Below are positions 7,094 to 14,461 of a DNA stretch of 21,687 nt, one piece after another. The stretch is taken from positions 1 to 21,687 of the forward strand of contig CANFSD010000010.1 in the NCBI GenBank assembly GCA_947449515.1. Direction: 5' to 3'. The notes below the pieces were generated by a model, which saw only the letters and a program-made list of their open reading frames with translations, searched no databases and was not told the DNA's origin. Origin of the DNA: Bacteroidota bacterium. GTDB taxonomy: Bacteria; Bacteroidota; Bacteroidia; UKL13-3. The position numbers were made by a program, and so were the translations under genes. How positions within the stretch are numbered: position 1 is the first letter of the stretch; each line of letters opens with the position of its first letter.

Positions 7094-8758
7094 TTAACTG
7101 GGCCATGTAAAATAAAAGCGAGATCCCATCCCTGGGTAAGATTCGAGCCAAATTTTACCGCCATAATCTTCTACAATTTTCTTTGCAATGGCAAGGCCTG
7201 CGCCAATATTTTCGAAATCATCACGGCGTTCCAAGGTTTGAAAAATAGTAAATATTTTTTCATGGTATTCTGCTGCTATACCTGGTCCATTGTCGGCAAT
7301 ACAAAATTCGATAAATCCACCCCTGTTTTTAAAGGTAATATTGATGATGGGTTCAGGAGATTTGTTATGGCGGATAGCATTGGAAATGAACACACTAAAA
7401 ACGGCAATGAGGTCTCTCTTATTGGCATCAATTACCGGCAAACATTCGTCAATGAGCACACTGGTATTGGCCTTCATTTCTGTTTGTTCTAATATGGCAA
7501 AAACCAATTGTTGGGTATTGGTTTTTTCTTGATTTTCAAGGGTTTTACCTGCTCTAGAGTAGGTTAGTATAGAATTGATGAGTTCCTCCATTCTTTGAAC
7601 CCTACCTTTTAAGGTTTTAAAGTATCCTTTTGATTCTTCGGTGAGCAATTCTCCCATGTCTTCTTCAATCCAGGCAGTAAGGTTATTTATACCTCGCAAA
7701 GGACTTTTTAAATCGTGGGAAGTGATATAGGCAAATTGGTCGAGTTCTTTGTTTTTCTTTTCAAGTCTGAGGGTGTATGCTTCAAGAGATTTAATATTCT
7801 CAGCTTCAATAATTTTCGACCTCTTTAAGCTGTCGCGCATTTCAGATATGGCCCTTCCTAATCGGTCTTTTTTGCTTAGAAGTGGCACCCTTATTTCATA
7901 ATCACCTTTACCAATAGCATTGGCTACCTGTTCTTTTGCTTTAAAACCGCGCACCACTCGTTGCGCAGAGCTAATCATGTCTCCAATTTCATCGCTTCTT
8001 TTAATCTGGTTTTCAATGGCAACAATTTTACCTTCTCCCACTTCATTTAAAATTCCACTCAGTTCTTTAATGGGTTTTATGATGGTTACATAGGTTAGAA
8101 TTATAGAGAGCACGCCTACTATGAAAATTACAATAATCATTACCACCAACAAATAGGATAGCATGCGGTAGCTGGCAAATTTTTGTGCATTTAATTTATT
8201 GAAAACACTGATGGCCTCAAGGCTTGTTTCGTCTAAAATTACTTTTATGGCCAGGTTTTCTTTTTCAATTTGGTACCTTAATTGCAACGCCTTTTGTAGT
8301 TTTTCAGGATTACTGTAGGTGTCAGTAGAATCAATAACTTGCAGAAATTCAAGTAAGGCAAATTTGGCGTTTTCGAATTTTTTATCGGCGCTAATAACCT
8401 TCTTTTTTATTTCTGATAAACCAGGTTCTTGACAAAGACCAATTACCGTTAATTTTTGTTTGGGATAAACACGGTTAATGATTTTATGTAAATGATTTTT
8501 CCTGTTCACGTCGGCTTGTAAACTCAAGTCTTTACATATTCTTGAAGTTTCCTCAATGGTATATTCAAAATCCTTAATGGCATTAACCACAGGCCCAAAA
8601 TTATTGGCAATTTTTAGGTCTATATTTTTTCCATATTGAAGGAGAAGGATTGATCCAATTGAAAAGGCAAGCACCACTATTATCACAGCCAAAAAACTGA
8701 AAGCGGTACGTGTACCAATTTTCATTTTGTAGATGCGATTTGTGATTCCTTGAAACAT
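7094..8758 (-). CDS. Membrane sensor histidine kinase, HAMP plus Cph1-type kinase core
   Basis: 554 residues. A short basic N-terminus precedes TM1 (~19-41), then a mostly helical periplasmic sensor region (~42-198), TM2 (~199-226) and one or two HAMP units (~227-313). A coiled coil (~315-340) leads to the kinase core: DQFAYITSHDLKSPLRGINNL (340-360; phospho-acceptor H348), N-box ISNAIRHN (N460), DNGPGI (489-494), TLERRDDFENIGAGLAIAKKIVEDYGG (508-534). The core is of the phytochrome/Cph1 class, which typically phosphorylates Rcp1-like single-domain receivers, and one is encoded next. The sensor region matches no ligand-binding domain I recognise; it resembles four-helix-bundle sensors of chemoreceptors. 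The gene probably heads the minus-strand block down to menF, although an 80-104-base gap follows. Confidence 0.93.
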   Translation of the reverse strand: MFQGITNRIYKMKIGTRTAFSFLAVIIVVLAFSIGSILLLQYGKNIDLKIANNFGPVVNAIKDFEYTIEETSRICKDLSLQADVNRKNHLHKIINRVYPKQKLTVIGLCQEPGLSEIKKKVISADKKFENAKFALLEFLQVIDSTDTYSNPEKLQKALQLRYQIEKENLAIKVILDETSLEAISVFNKLNAQKFASYRMLSYLLVVMIIVIFIVGVLSIILTYVTIIKPIKELSGILNEVGEGKIVAIENQIKRSDEIGDMISSAQRVVRGFKAKEQVANAIGKGDYEIRVPLLSKKDRLGRAISEMRDSLKRSKIIEAENIKSLEAYTLRLEKKNKELDQFAYITSHDLKSPLRGINNLTAWIEEDMGELLTEESKGYFKTLKGRVQRMEELINSILTYSRAGKTLENQEKTNTQQLVFAILEQTEMKANTSVLIDECLPVIDANKRDLIAVFSVFISNAIRHNKSPEPIINITFKNRGGFIEFCIADNGPGIAAEYHEKIFTIFQTLERRDDFENIGAGLAIAKKIVEDYGGKIWLESYPGMGSRFYFTWPS

Positions 8759-8971
8759 TGCGGTTTTGTGTGAAATAAAGGTAGCCTATTTCAAATTGCA
8801 GTCCAAATAATACAAGGCCTTTGTTTTCAAGTATTTCGCTTAATTTGGCTAATGATTTATTGGTTCAAAATGGGATAAATAGTTCTTTTAAAGAATTCCC
8901 TTGGCTCCGCAACTTTCCAATGGTGTTTATTTTTTAAAAGCTAGTAATTTTATACTTACCATTGTTAGGTT
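8759..8971. other. Divergent intergenic region, 213 bases
   Basis: This is the longest gene-free stretch. It must hold the promoter of the sensor kinase gene (leftward) and that of the 105-residue gene (rightward). I see no exact TAnnTTTG on either strand. The nearest rightward candidate is TATTTTTT at 8928-8935, with a TTG at 8901-8903 but a 24-base spacer, so I do not call it. No hairpin, small ORF or RNA gene is evident. Confidence 0.5.
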
Positions 8972-9289
8972 ATGACCATACCATATACATTAAGTAATTT
9001 TAGGGGTTTGCCAACCAATTCACCAGATGAAATAAAGGCCGTTCAATTTTCCTCCAATGATGTTTTAACCGAAGGGGAGGATCAAAGGGTTAGAAATACC
9101 AATATTGAAAAAGCCATTGCATTGGGAAAAGGGGGTAAACACAACACCTTTATAATTTTAAAAAATGGCGATATTTTTTATAAAATCAATACCAATATTA
9201 TTGCATTAAACGAGGGTTTTGTGTTTACAAAAATTGGGCTTCAAATTCCAATTCCATGTATTTACAGCATTGATTTTATAGCCTTATAA
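8972..9289 (+). CDS. Hypothetical protein, 105 residues
   Basis: I do not recognise a family. The start ATG is preceded by an AT-rich leader. The product is soluble, with no signal peptide or membrane segment and a single Cys near the end. It begins MTIPYTLSNFRGLP, has a charged middle (DEIKAVQF, EGEDQRVRN) and a C-terminal half of likely beta strands (TFIILKNGDIFYKIN, then FTKIGLQIPIPCIYSIDFIAL). That arrangement suggests a small beta-rich fold (inference). Codon use resembles its neighbours and the gene stands alone between two minus-strand genes, so it is probably real. Its last six bases (TTATAA) are shared with the end of the convergent DUF3050 gene. Confidence 0.65.
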   Translation: MTIPYTLSNFRGLPTNSPDEIKAVQFSSNDVLTEGEDQRVRNTNIEKAIALGKGGKHNTFIILKNGDIFYKINTNIIALNEGFVFTKIGLQIPIPCIYSIDFIAL

Positions 9290-10081
9290 ATTATTTTGGG
9301 CTATTTTTCTTTTCTCTTGGAGGGCATTGTAAACGCCGTCCCAAAGCGTAATTCTTTTTTGCAAGGATTGAACCGTTGCTTCTTGTGCTTCTTTCCAATA
9401 TTGTTCATTTTCATTGCACAGGTTTGCAGTCATTTTAAGCGCTAAATGGCTGTGTTGCTCTCCATCTACCTCAATATGCCTGTCGAGGTAATATTTAAAA
9501 ATAGAAATATCATCAGGAAAATTCTTGTGCATATCATTGATTAAGGAAACAAACATTCCTGGAATTAAATCTTCTCTTCCAAAAGTAAAAATTGCTGATT
9601 GCAGGTAATCTTTTTTACTGTTAATGATTGAAAAAGTAAAATTGATAAAATCTTTTGCTTCTTGCGGAATATTTGCCTCATTGAAGGCTGAGTCAAAGTT
9701 GTTTTTAGTTTTTAATACGCTTATAAATTGTTCAATTTGAGAAGTGTCTGCGCCACATTGTTGCATAGCGTCTAAGTATAATTCAAAATGACTTTTTCTA
9801 TTGCCGTTTAAATCAATATCTGCTTCTTCTCCAACTACTATTTCATTAATAAGAAACCTGGTTTCTGCTGAACCAACGGGGAACCAAGGAACGGAGGTGC
9901 AGGTTAAATTGTTTTGCAAGGTTTTGAGTAACGACATAAAATCCCAAACCGCAAAAACATGGTATTGCATAAATATTTTTAAATCCTCTATATCATTAAT
10001 CATTGCATATACTTTGTGGTTAATGATTTGCTGTCTTAGCGGCGCTATAGCATTTTTTAATTGGTCAATTGGCGTTGTCAA
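9284..10081 (-). CDS. DUF3050 protein, heme-oxygenase-like fold, TTG start
   Basis: 265 residues spanning the whole DUF3050 family: IAPLRQQIINHKVY (12-25), FMQYHVFAVWDFMSLLKTLQ (37-56), LINEIVVGEEAD (77-88), SHFELYLDAM (97-106), YYLDRHIEVDGEQHSHLAL (197-215). Those signatures are near-invariant in the family, which I associate with the heme-oxygenase-like helical fold; its reaction is not established. His/Asp/His spaced as H202, D206, H210 could be metal ligands (inference). The start is a TTG: the next upstream in-frame codons contain no ATG or GTG before a stop at 10106-10108, and the first internal ATG (residue 27) would remove conserved PLR and HKVY. An inverted repeat at 10095-10114 lies just upstream. 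Confidence 0.85.
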   Translation of the reverse strand: MTTPIDQLKNAIAPLRQQIINHKVYAMINDIEDLKIFMQYHVFAVWDFMSLLKTLQNNLTCTSVPWFPVGSAETRFLINEIVVGEEADIDLNGNRKSHFELYLDAMQQCGADTSQIEQFISVLKTKNNFDSAFNEANIPQEAKDFINFTFSIINSKKDYLQSAIFTFGREDLIPGMFVSLINDMHKNFPDDISIFKYYLDRHIEVDGEQHSHLALKMTANLCNENEQYWKEAQEATVQSLQKRITLWDGVYNALQEKRKIAQNNL

Positions 10082-10094
10082 AATAATTGAGATT

Positions 10095-10114
10095 ATGTTA
10101 TCTTCTTATAACAT
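10095..10114. repeat. Inverted repeat upstream of the DUF3050 gene, possible operator
   Basis: ATGTTAT (10095-10101), a 6-base gap, then ATAACAT (10108-10114) form a perfect inverted repeat with 7-base arms. It ends 14 bases before the TTG start at 10081. It could be a dimeric regulator site or a small leader hairpin. No T run follows, so it is not a terminator. Neither role is demonstrated. Confidence 0.45.
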
Positions 10115-10145
10115 CCTAATTTGAAAAATGTTCAGAAAGCGCATA

Positions 10146-10179
10146 AAAAAAGCTTTCATTTTTTAATGAAAGCTTTTTT
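10146..10179 (-). terminator. Rho-independent terminator after glmS
   Basis: A perfect 15-bp stem (10146-10160 with 10165-10179) with a TTTT loop lies 18 bases beyond the glmS stop codon at 10198. The stem contains AAGCTTTCATT and is flanked by a poly-A/poly-T run, so it is well formed for minus-strand transcripts and separates glmS from the DUF3050 gene. Confidence 0.92.
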
Positions 10180-10197
10180 ATTTATTTAAATTAATAA

Positions 10198-12039
10198 CTA
10201 CTCCACGGTAACCGATTTGGCTAAATTTCTTGGTTGGTCTACGTTACAGCCTCTTAACACAGCAATGTGGTAAGAAAGTAATTGCAATGGGATGGTTGCT
10301 ATTAATGGCAACAATGCCTCTTCGCAATGTGGTATGTAAATTACATGATCTGCCATTCCTTTGATATGGGTATCGCCTTCAGTAGCTATGGCAATTACGC
10401 GGCCTTTTCTGGCTTTTACTTCTTGAATATTGCTTACTACTTTTTCATAATTACTATGTTGTGTAGCAATTACAATTACAGGCATTTCTTCGTCAATTAA
10501 TGCAATAGGGCCATGCTTCATTTCTGCAGCAGGATATCCTTCGGCATGTATGTATGAAATTTCTTTTAATTTTAAGGCTCCTTCTAAGGCTACAGGGAAA
10601 CCATACCCTCTTCCAAGGTAAAGGGCATTTCTGCAATCTTTTAATTCAGCTGCAATGGCTTGAATTTGTTCGTCTGTTTTTAAAACCTTTTCAATTTTAC
10701 CTGGAATGGTTTCAATTTCGGTAAGGAATTCGTGTAAACGTGCGCTTGTTATAGTTCCTTTTTTCTGCGCAATAGAAAGCGCCATTAAAACCAATGCCGT
10801 AACCTGAGCGGTAAATGCTTTGGTAGATGCTACTCCAATTTCTGGACCAGCATGTGTATAAGCACCAGCATCTGTAAACCTAGGTATACTTGCGCCAACA
10901 ACATTGCATATTCCAAAAATAGTAGCCCCTTTTTTCTTGGCTAATTCTAAAGCGGCTAAAGTATCTGCAGTTTCTCCAGATTGAGAAATAGCTATTACAA
11001 AATCAGATTCTTTGATAACAGGATTTCTGTAACGGAATTCCGACGCATATTCAACTTCACAAGGAACGCGTGCAATGTCTTCAAACAAATATTCTCCAAC
11101 CAAACCTGCATGCCACGAGGTTCCGCATCCAATAATGATTATTCTATCAATGTTTTTGAGTTTGTCTTCAAACATATCAATACCTGCCATTGTGATGCGT
11201 GCATCTGGCAAGTGAATTCTACCTCTAAACGAATCTAGTATACTCCTAGGTTGTTCAAAAATTTCCTTCAACATGAAGTGCTCATAACCACCTTTTTCAA
11301 TGTTTTCTAAGTTGAATTCAATTTCTTGAATATAAGGTGTTTTAACTGAATTGTCGATGGTTTTAATAGTAAGTTGATTGCCCTCTATGATTGCAATTTC
11401 TCCATCTTGAATATATACTACATTGCGTGTGTATTCTACAATTGGTGTAGCATCACTGGCAATAAAATGTTCGTTTTCACCAATACCAATTACCATTGGA
11501 CTACCTTTTTTGGCACCAATTAAATAATTTGGATCGTTCTTAGAAAGGATAACTATTGCATAGGCACCAATAACCTGGGTTAAAGACATGCGCACAGCTT
11601 CTTCAAAAGAAACTTGGTTGTTTTTATAAACTTCTTCAATGAGGTGAATGAGAACTTCTGTATCCGTTTCACTTTTAAATACGTGCCCACGTAAAATGAG
11701 CATTTCTTTAAGTGATGAATAATTCTCAATGATACCATTATGAATAATAGCAAAGGTGCCATCTCCAGAAAGGTGTGGATGTGCGTTTAAATCGTTTGGA
11801 GCTCCGTGAGTTGCCCAACGCGTGTGGCCCATGCCTGTGTGCGATTTGGTATCTCTTTCGCCAATTTCATTTTCTAGGTCAGAAACTTTTCCAGTCTTTT
11901 TATAGACCTTCATTTCATTGTTTTCTCCTAATAATGCAACGCCAGCGCTATCGTATCCGCGATATTCTAAACGTTTTAATCCTTTAAGGATAATAGGGCA
12001 GGCTTCCCTGTAACCGATATAAGCAACAATTCCACACAT
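10198..12039 (-). CDS. glmS: Glutamine-fructose-6-phosphate aminotransferase (isomerizing)
   Basis: 613 residues, full length. It makes glucosamine-6-phosphate from fructose-6-phosphate and glutamine, the entry to UDP-GlcNAc for peptidoglycan and LPS. The N-terminal Ntn glutaminase begins MCGIVAYIGY, where C2 becomes the nucleophile after Met removal, with RWATHG (74-79) and NGIIENY (101-107). Two SIS isomerase domains follow: IIGCGTSWHAG (302-312) and ISQSGETADT (351-360) in the first; GRGYGFPVALEGALKLKEISYIHAEG (476-501) in the second. The C-terminus DQPRNLAKSVTVE carries the catalytic Lys (K608). It is the last gene of the minus-strand block, 31 bases after the DAHP synthase gene, and is followed by a strong terminator. 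No glmS ribozyme-like leader is visible in the short gap. Confidence 0.98.
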   Translation of the reverse strand: MCGIVAYIGYREACPIILKGLKRLEYRGYDSAGVALLGENNEMKVYKKTGKVSDLENEIGERDTKSHTGMGHTRWATHGAPNDLNAHPHLSGDGTFAIIHNGIIENYSSLKEMLILRGHVFKSETDTEVLIHLIEEVYKNNQVSFEEAVRMSLTQVIGAYAIVILSKNDPNYLIGAKKGSPMVIGIGENEHFIASDATPIVEYTRNVVYIQDGEIAIIEGNQLTIKTIDNSVKTPYIQEIEFNLENIEKGGYEHFMLKEIFEQPRSILDSFRGRIHLPDARITMAGIDMFEDKLKNIDRIIIIGCGTSWHAGLVGEYLFEDIARVPCEVEYASEFRYRNPVIKESDFVIAISQSGETADTLAALELAKKKGATIFGICNVVGASIPRFTDAGAYTHAGPEIGVASTKAFTAQVTALVLMALSIAQKKGTITSARLHEFLTEIETIPGKIEKVLKTDEQIQAIAAELKDCRNALYLGRGYGFPVALEGALKLKEISYIHAEGYPAAEMKHGPIALIDEEMPVIVIATQHSNYEKVVSNIQEVKARKGRVIAIATEGDTHIKGMADHVIYIPHCEEALLPLIATIPLQLLSYHIAVLRGCNVDQPRNLAKSVTVE

Positions 12040-12070
12040 ATTGGGGTAAAATTAAAGAATTAATTTGAAA

Positions 12071-13090
12071 TTATACAGCCAGTGAATAAGCAGCATCAAT
12101 TGGCTTATTTAATGCTGGCTTAAGGATTTCTATATCGGCTAAAAGCGCTTCAAAAGCATCAAAGCTAAGCGCTTGACGTGCGTCTGAAAGCGCTTTAGAT
12201 GGGTTTGGATGGATTTCTATCATTAGTCCATTTGCCCCTGCTACCATGCTTGCTTTAGCCAATGTTGGAACCAAGAAAGAATCGCCAGTACCATGACTAG
12301 GATCGGCAATAATTGGCAAATGACTTAAGGATTGTATTAAAGGAATAACAGCAACATCCATTACATTTCTGCTTGCAGGATCAAAGCTTCTGATGCCTCT
12401 CTCACACAAAATAATTTCTTCATTACCTCCGCTCATTACATAGTCTGCAGCCAAAAGCCATTCGTTTACCTTGGCCTGCATTCCTCTTTTGAGAAGGATT
12501 GGTTTATTTATTTTGCCTAACTCACTGAGCATATAAAAATTGGCCATATTTCTACTGCCAATTTGAATGATATCTGAATAAGCTTCTACTTCATCTAAAA
12601 GACTTAAGTCCATTAGTTCAGTTACAATTCTCAATTCATATTTTTTTGCGGCTTCGGCTAATAACTTCAAGCCATCTTTTCCTAGACCTCTAAATGAGTA
12701 AGGAGAAGTTCTTGGTTTGTATGCGCCACCTCTAATAAACTTGATATTGTTTTTATGAAGAAATGCAGCTGTTTCAAAAATCTGTTCTTCGCTTTCAACG
12801 CTGCAAGGACCAGCAATGATATTGGCAAAGTTGGTTCCAATTTGAATATCTTTTACGGAGAAATTAGTTTCTTTCTTAAACGCTAATGAGGCCAATTGAT
12901 AGGGTGTATCAATATGCTTGATGCTTTCAATAAAGTTGAAAGGTTCAAGAATTGCAGCATTCTTTAAACTTGGAATCATACAAATGCCTTCCTTTTGAAT
13001 TAAGTAGGATTCAAAGCCTGCTTGTTTGAGGTGCAATTGCAATTCTGCAATTTGAATGGTGCTGGTATTTGACTTAAAGAATACTATCAC
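12071..13090 (-). CDS. aroF: DAHP synthase, AroA(I)-beta type with N-terminal ferredoxin-like domain
   Basis: 339 residues. It would condense phosphoenolpyruvate and erythrose-4-phosphate, the first step of the shikimate pathway. Catalytic barrel motifs: IIAGPCSVES (91-100), GGAYKPRTSPYSFRGLG (121-137), IQIGSRNMANF (175-185), LLKRGM (199-204), LCERGIR (228-234), DPSHGTG (263-269), EIHPNPSKALSD (292-303). C96, H266, E292 and D303 fit the metal site. Residues 1-75 match the ferredoxin-like regulatory domain of the Thermotoga maritima enzyme, which mediates feedback inhibition by Tyr/Phe; no chorismate mutase is fused. The start is GTG: an in-frame stop lies 6 bases upstream, so no earlier start exists, and starting at the first internal ATG (residue 38) would break the regulatory domain. 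It begins 6 bases after the DUF4270 stop. Confidence 0.93.
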   Translation of the reverse strand: MIVFFKSNTSTIQIAELQLHLKQAGFESYLIQKEGICMIPSLKNAAILEPFNFIESIKHIDTPYQLASLAFKKETNFSVKDIQIGTNFANIIAGPCSVESEEQIFETAAFLHKNNIKFIRGGAYKPRTSPYSFRGLGKDGLKLLAEAAKKYELRIVTELMDLSLLDEVEAYSDIIQIGSRNMANFYMLSELGKINKPILLKRGMQAKVNEWLLAADYVMSGGNEEIILCERGIRSFDPASRNVMDVAVIPLIQSLSHLPIIADPSHGTGDSFLVPTLAKASMVAGANGLMIEIHPNPSKALSDARQALSFDAFEALLADIEILKPALNKPIDAAYSLAV

Positions 13091-13096
13091 GAGAAA

Positions 13097-14461
13097 CTAT
13101 TTTATTACCGTATAGGTGAGTTTTAATTTAAAGCTGCCATTGTTTTTGCGTGTATCTAAAATGGCCCTTTGGGCAGTAACTGGGTCATCTGCTCTAATAA
13201 TCAAATTCATGCCATAATTGTAATTATAACCATGCTTGTATTGATCTAATAAGTTTTGAAGGTGACGAACAATATTAAAACTGTATTGGTTATTGGTTAA
13301 AACACCACCATAATAGGTGCTACCTTCGTAAATTTGGTCTTTTAAAAACTGGTTTCTGCCTAAAGAATCTGAACCTAAAAGCGACATACTGGCTGGAAGA
13401 GGGAAGCTTGTACTTGCAGCACCATTGAGGGGAGTGAATATAATTTGGGCTCCATTTAATACAATTTTAGGGTTAGAAAATACCTCAAAAAAGTTGGGTA
13501 ATTCTATCCTCAATTTGGTACCAGTTAATGCTTGAATAAAACCCGTATCGCGGTGTGCTTTGTTAAAGCCAGTTTGTATTAATTGTGAAGGAACATTGAT
13601 ATGCTCGTAATAATTATAGGCCGCTTCACTTCCAGAAATACCGCTAAATATTGGGAAGTCTGCTGCCATAGAATCTTTGTAAAAGGCCGTCAATGCTGTT
13701 ACATCAGAATTGAGCTTAAGATACACTATTGCTCCTTGGCCCGAACCAAAATTTGATTCATCTACAATTACCAAACCTTTGTATGTTTCCTTAAATTTTG
13801 CATCAGATAAAAACGAACCATTGGCTTCTCCATTGAACAATAATGTATTGAAAGTACTGTTCATTTTAATTCTAATATGTGGCGGTATAATTACAGTTTC
13901 TGTCCCTAATTTAATGGTTACCGAATCTGTGAAATTATATTTTCCATTGAATGACCCCACCTCAATACCATCTGTTTGGTATTTTCTGGTAGAAAAGTAT
14001 GCTGAGTCTATACTTAAACTCTCCGTAAGTAAGTAGGCTTTTAAGTTATGAATAGCATCTTTATCGCCATGGAAGTCTGGCAAAATAGTTCCATCGCTAG
14101 AAGTACCCGATCTAAATCTCAATTGTAAAACTACAGAATCTAATTTAGTAGCACCTCCCCAAGTAAATTCATTTCCTGGCAAACCATATTGTGTTACCAA
14201 TGTAGCTTTAGTAATTCCTAAATATGGATCGTTGATTACGCCCAAAGCACTTGCTGTTAGCCTAGAAGATACAATGGAATCCATTTGCACCGTGTAGGCA
14301 TTTAGAATAAGGCTTGTATCAAAAACCGTATTGAATTGATTGCGTACACCCACAAATTCTGCACCAACAGATTGCGTGTCTTTTTTACATGAAAAAAGGC
14401 TTAGAATAAGAAAAGTGAAAAAGGAAAACTCCTTAATTTTGGCGGTCGAGTAGCGTATCAT
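13097..14461 (-). CDS. DUF4270 family lipoprotein
   Basis: 454 residues. A lipoprotein signal peptide is visible: positive residues, hydrophobic FSFFTFLILSLFSC and lipobox Cys at residue 25, followed by KKD. The mature part begins with a typical DUF4270 pattern: SVGAEFVG, MDSIVSSRLTASALGVINDPYLGITKA (59-85) and LDSVVLQLRFRS (107-118). The rest is beta-strand rich. DUF4270 proteins are Bacteroidota envelope lipoproteins of unknown function. The start overlaps the end of the upstream GT5-like gene by 29 bases and the DAHP synthase gene begins 6 bases after its stop, so it lies firmly inside the operon. I know of no demonstrated activity. Confidence 0.88.
   Translation of the reverse strand: MIRYSTAKIKEFSFFTFLILSLFSCKKDTQSVGAEFVGVRNQFNTVFDTSLILNAYTVQMDSIVSSRLTASALGVINDPYLGITKATLVTQYGLPGNEFTWGGATKLDSVVLQLRFRSGTSSDGTILPDFHGDKDAIHNLKAYLLTESLSIDSAYFSTRKYQTDGIEVGSFNGKYNFTDSVTIKLGTETVIIPPHIRIKMNSTFNTLLFNGEANGSFLSDAKFKETYKGLVIVDESNFGSGQGAIVYLKLNSDVTALTAFYKDSMAADFPIFSGISGSEAAYNYYEHINVPSQLIQTGFNKAHRDTGFIQALTGTKLRIELPNFFEVFSNPKIVLNGAQIIFTPLNGAASTSFPLPASMSLLGSDSLGRNQFLKDQIYEGSTYYGGVLTNNQYSFNIVRHLQNLLDQYKHGYNYNYGMNLIIRADDPVTAQRAILDTRKNNGSFKLKLTYTVIK

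Noticed and set aside
12040..12070. Possible glmS ribozyme or riboswitch before glmS
   Set aside because: Only 31 AT-rich bases separate glmS from the upstream gene, too short for the ribozyme fold, and no conserved core is visible.
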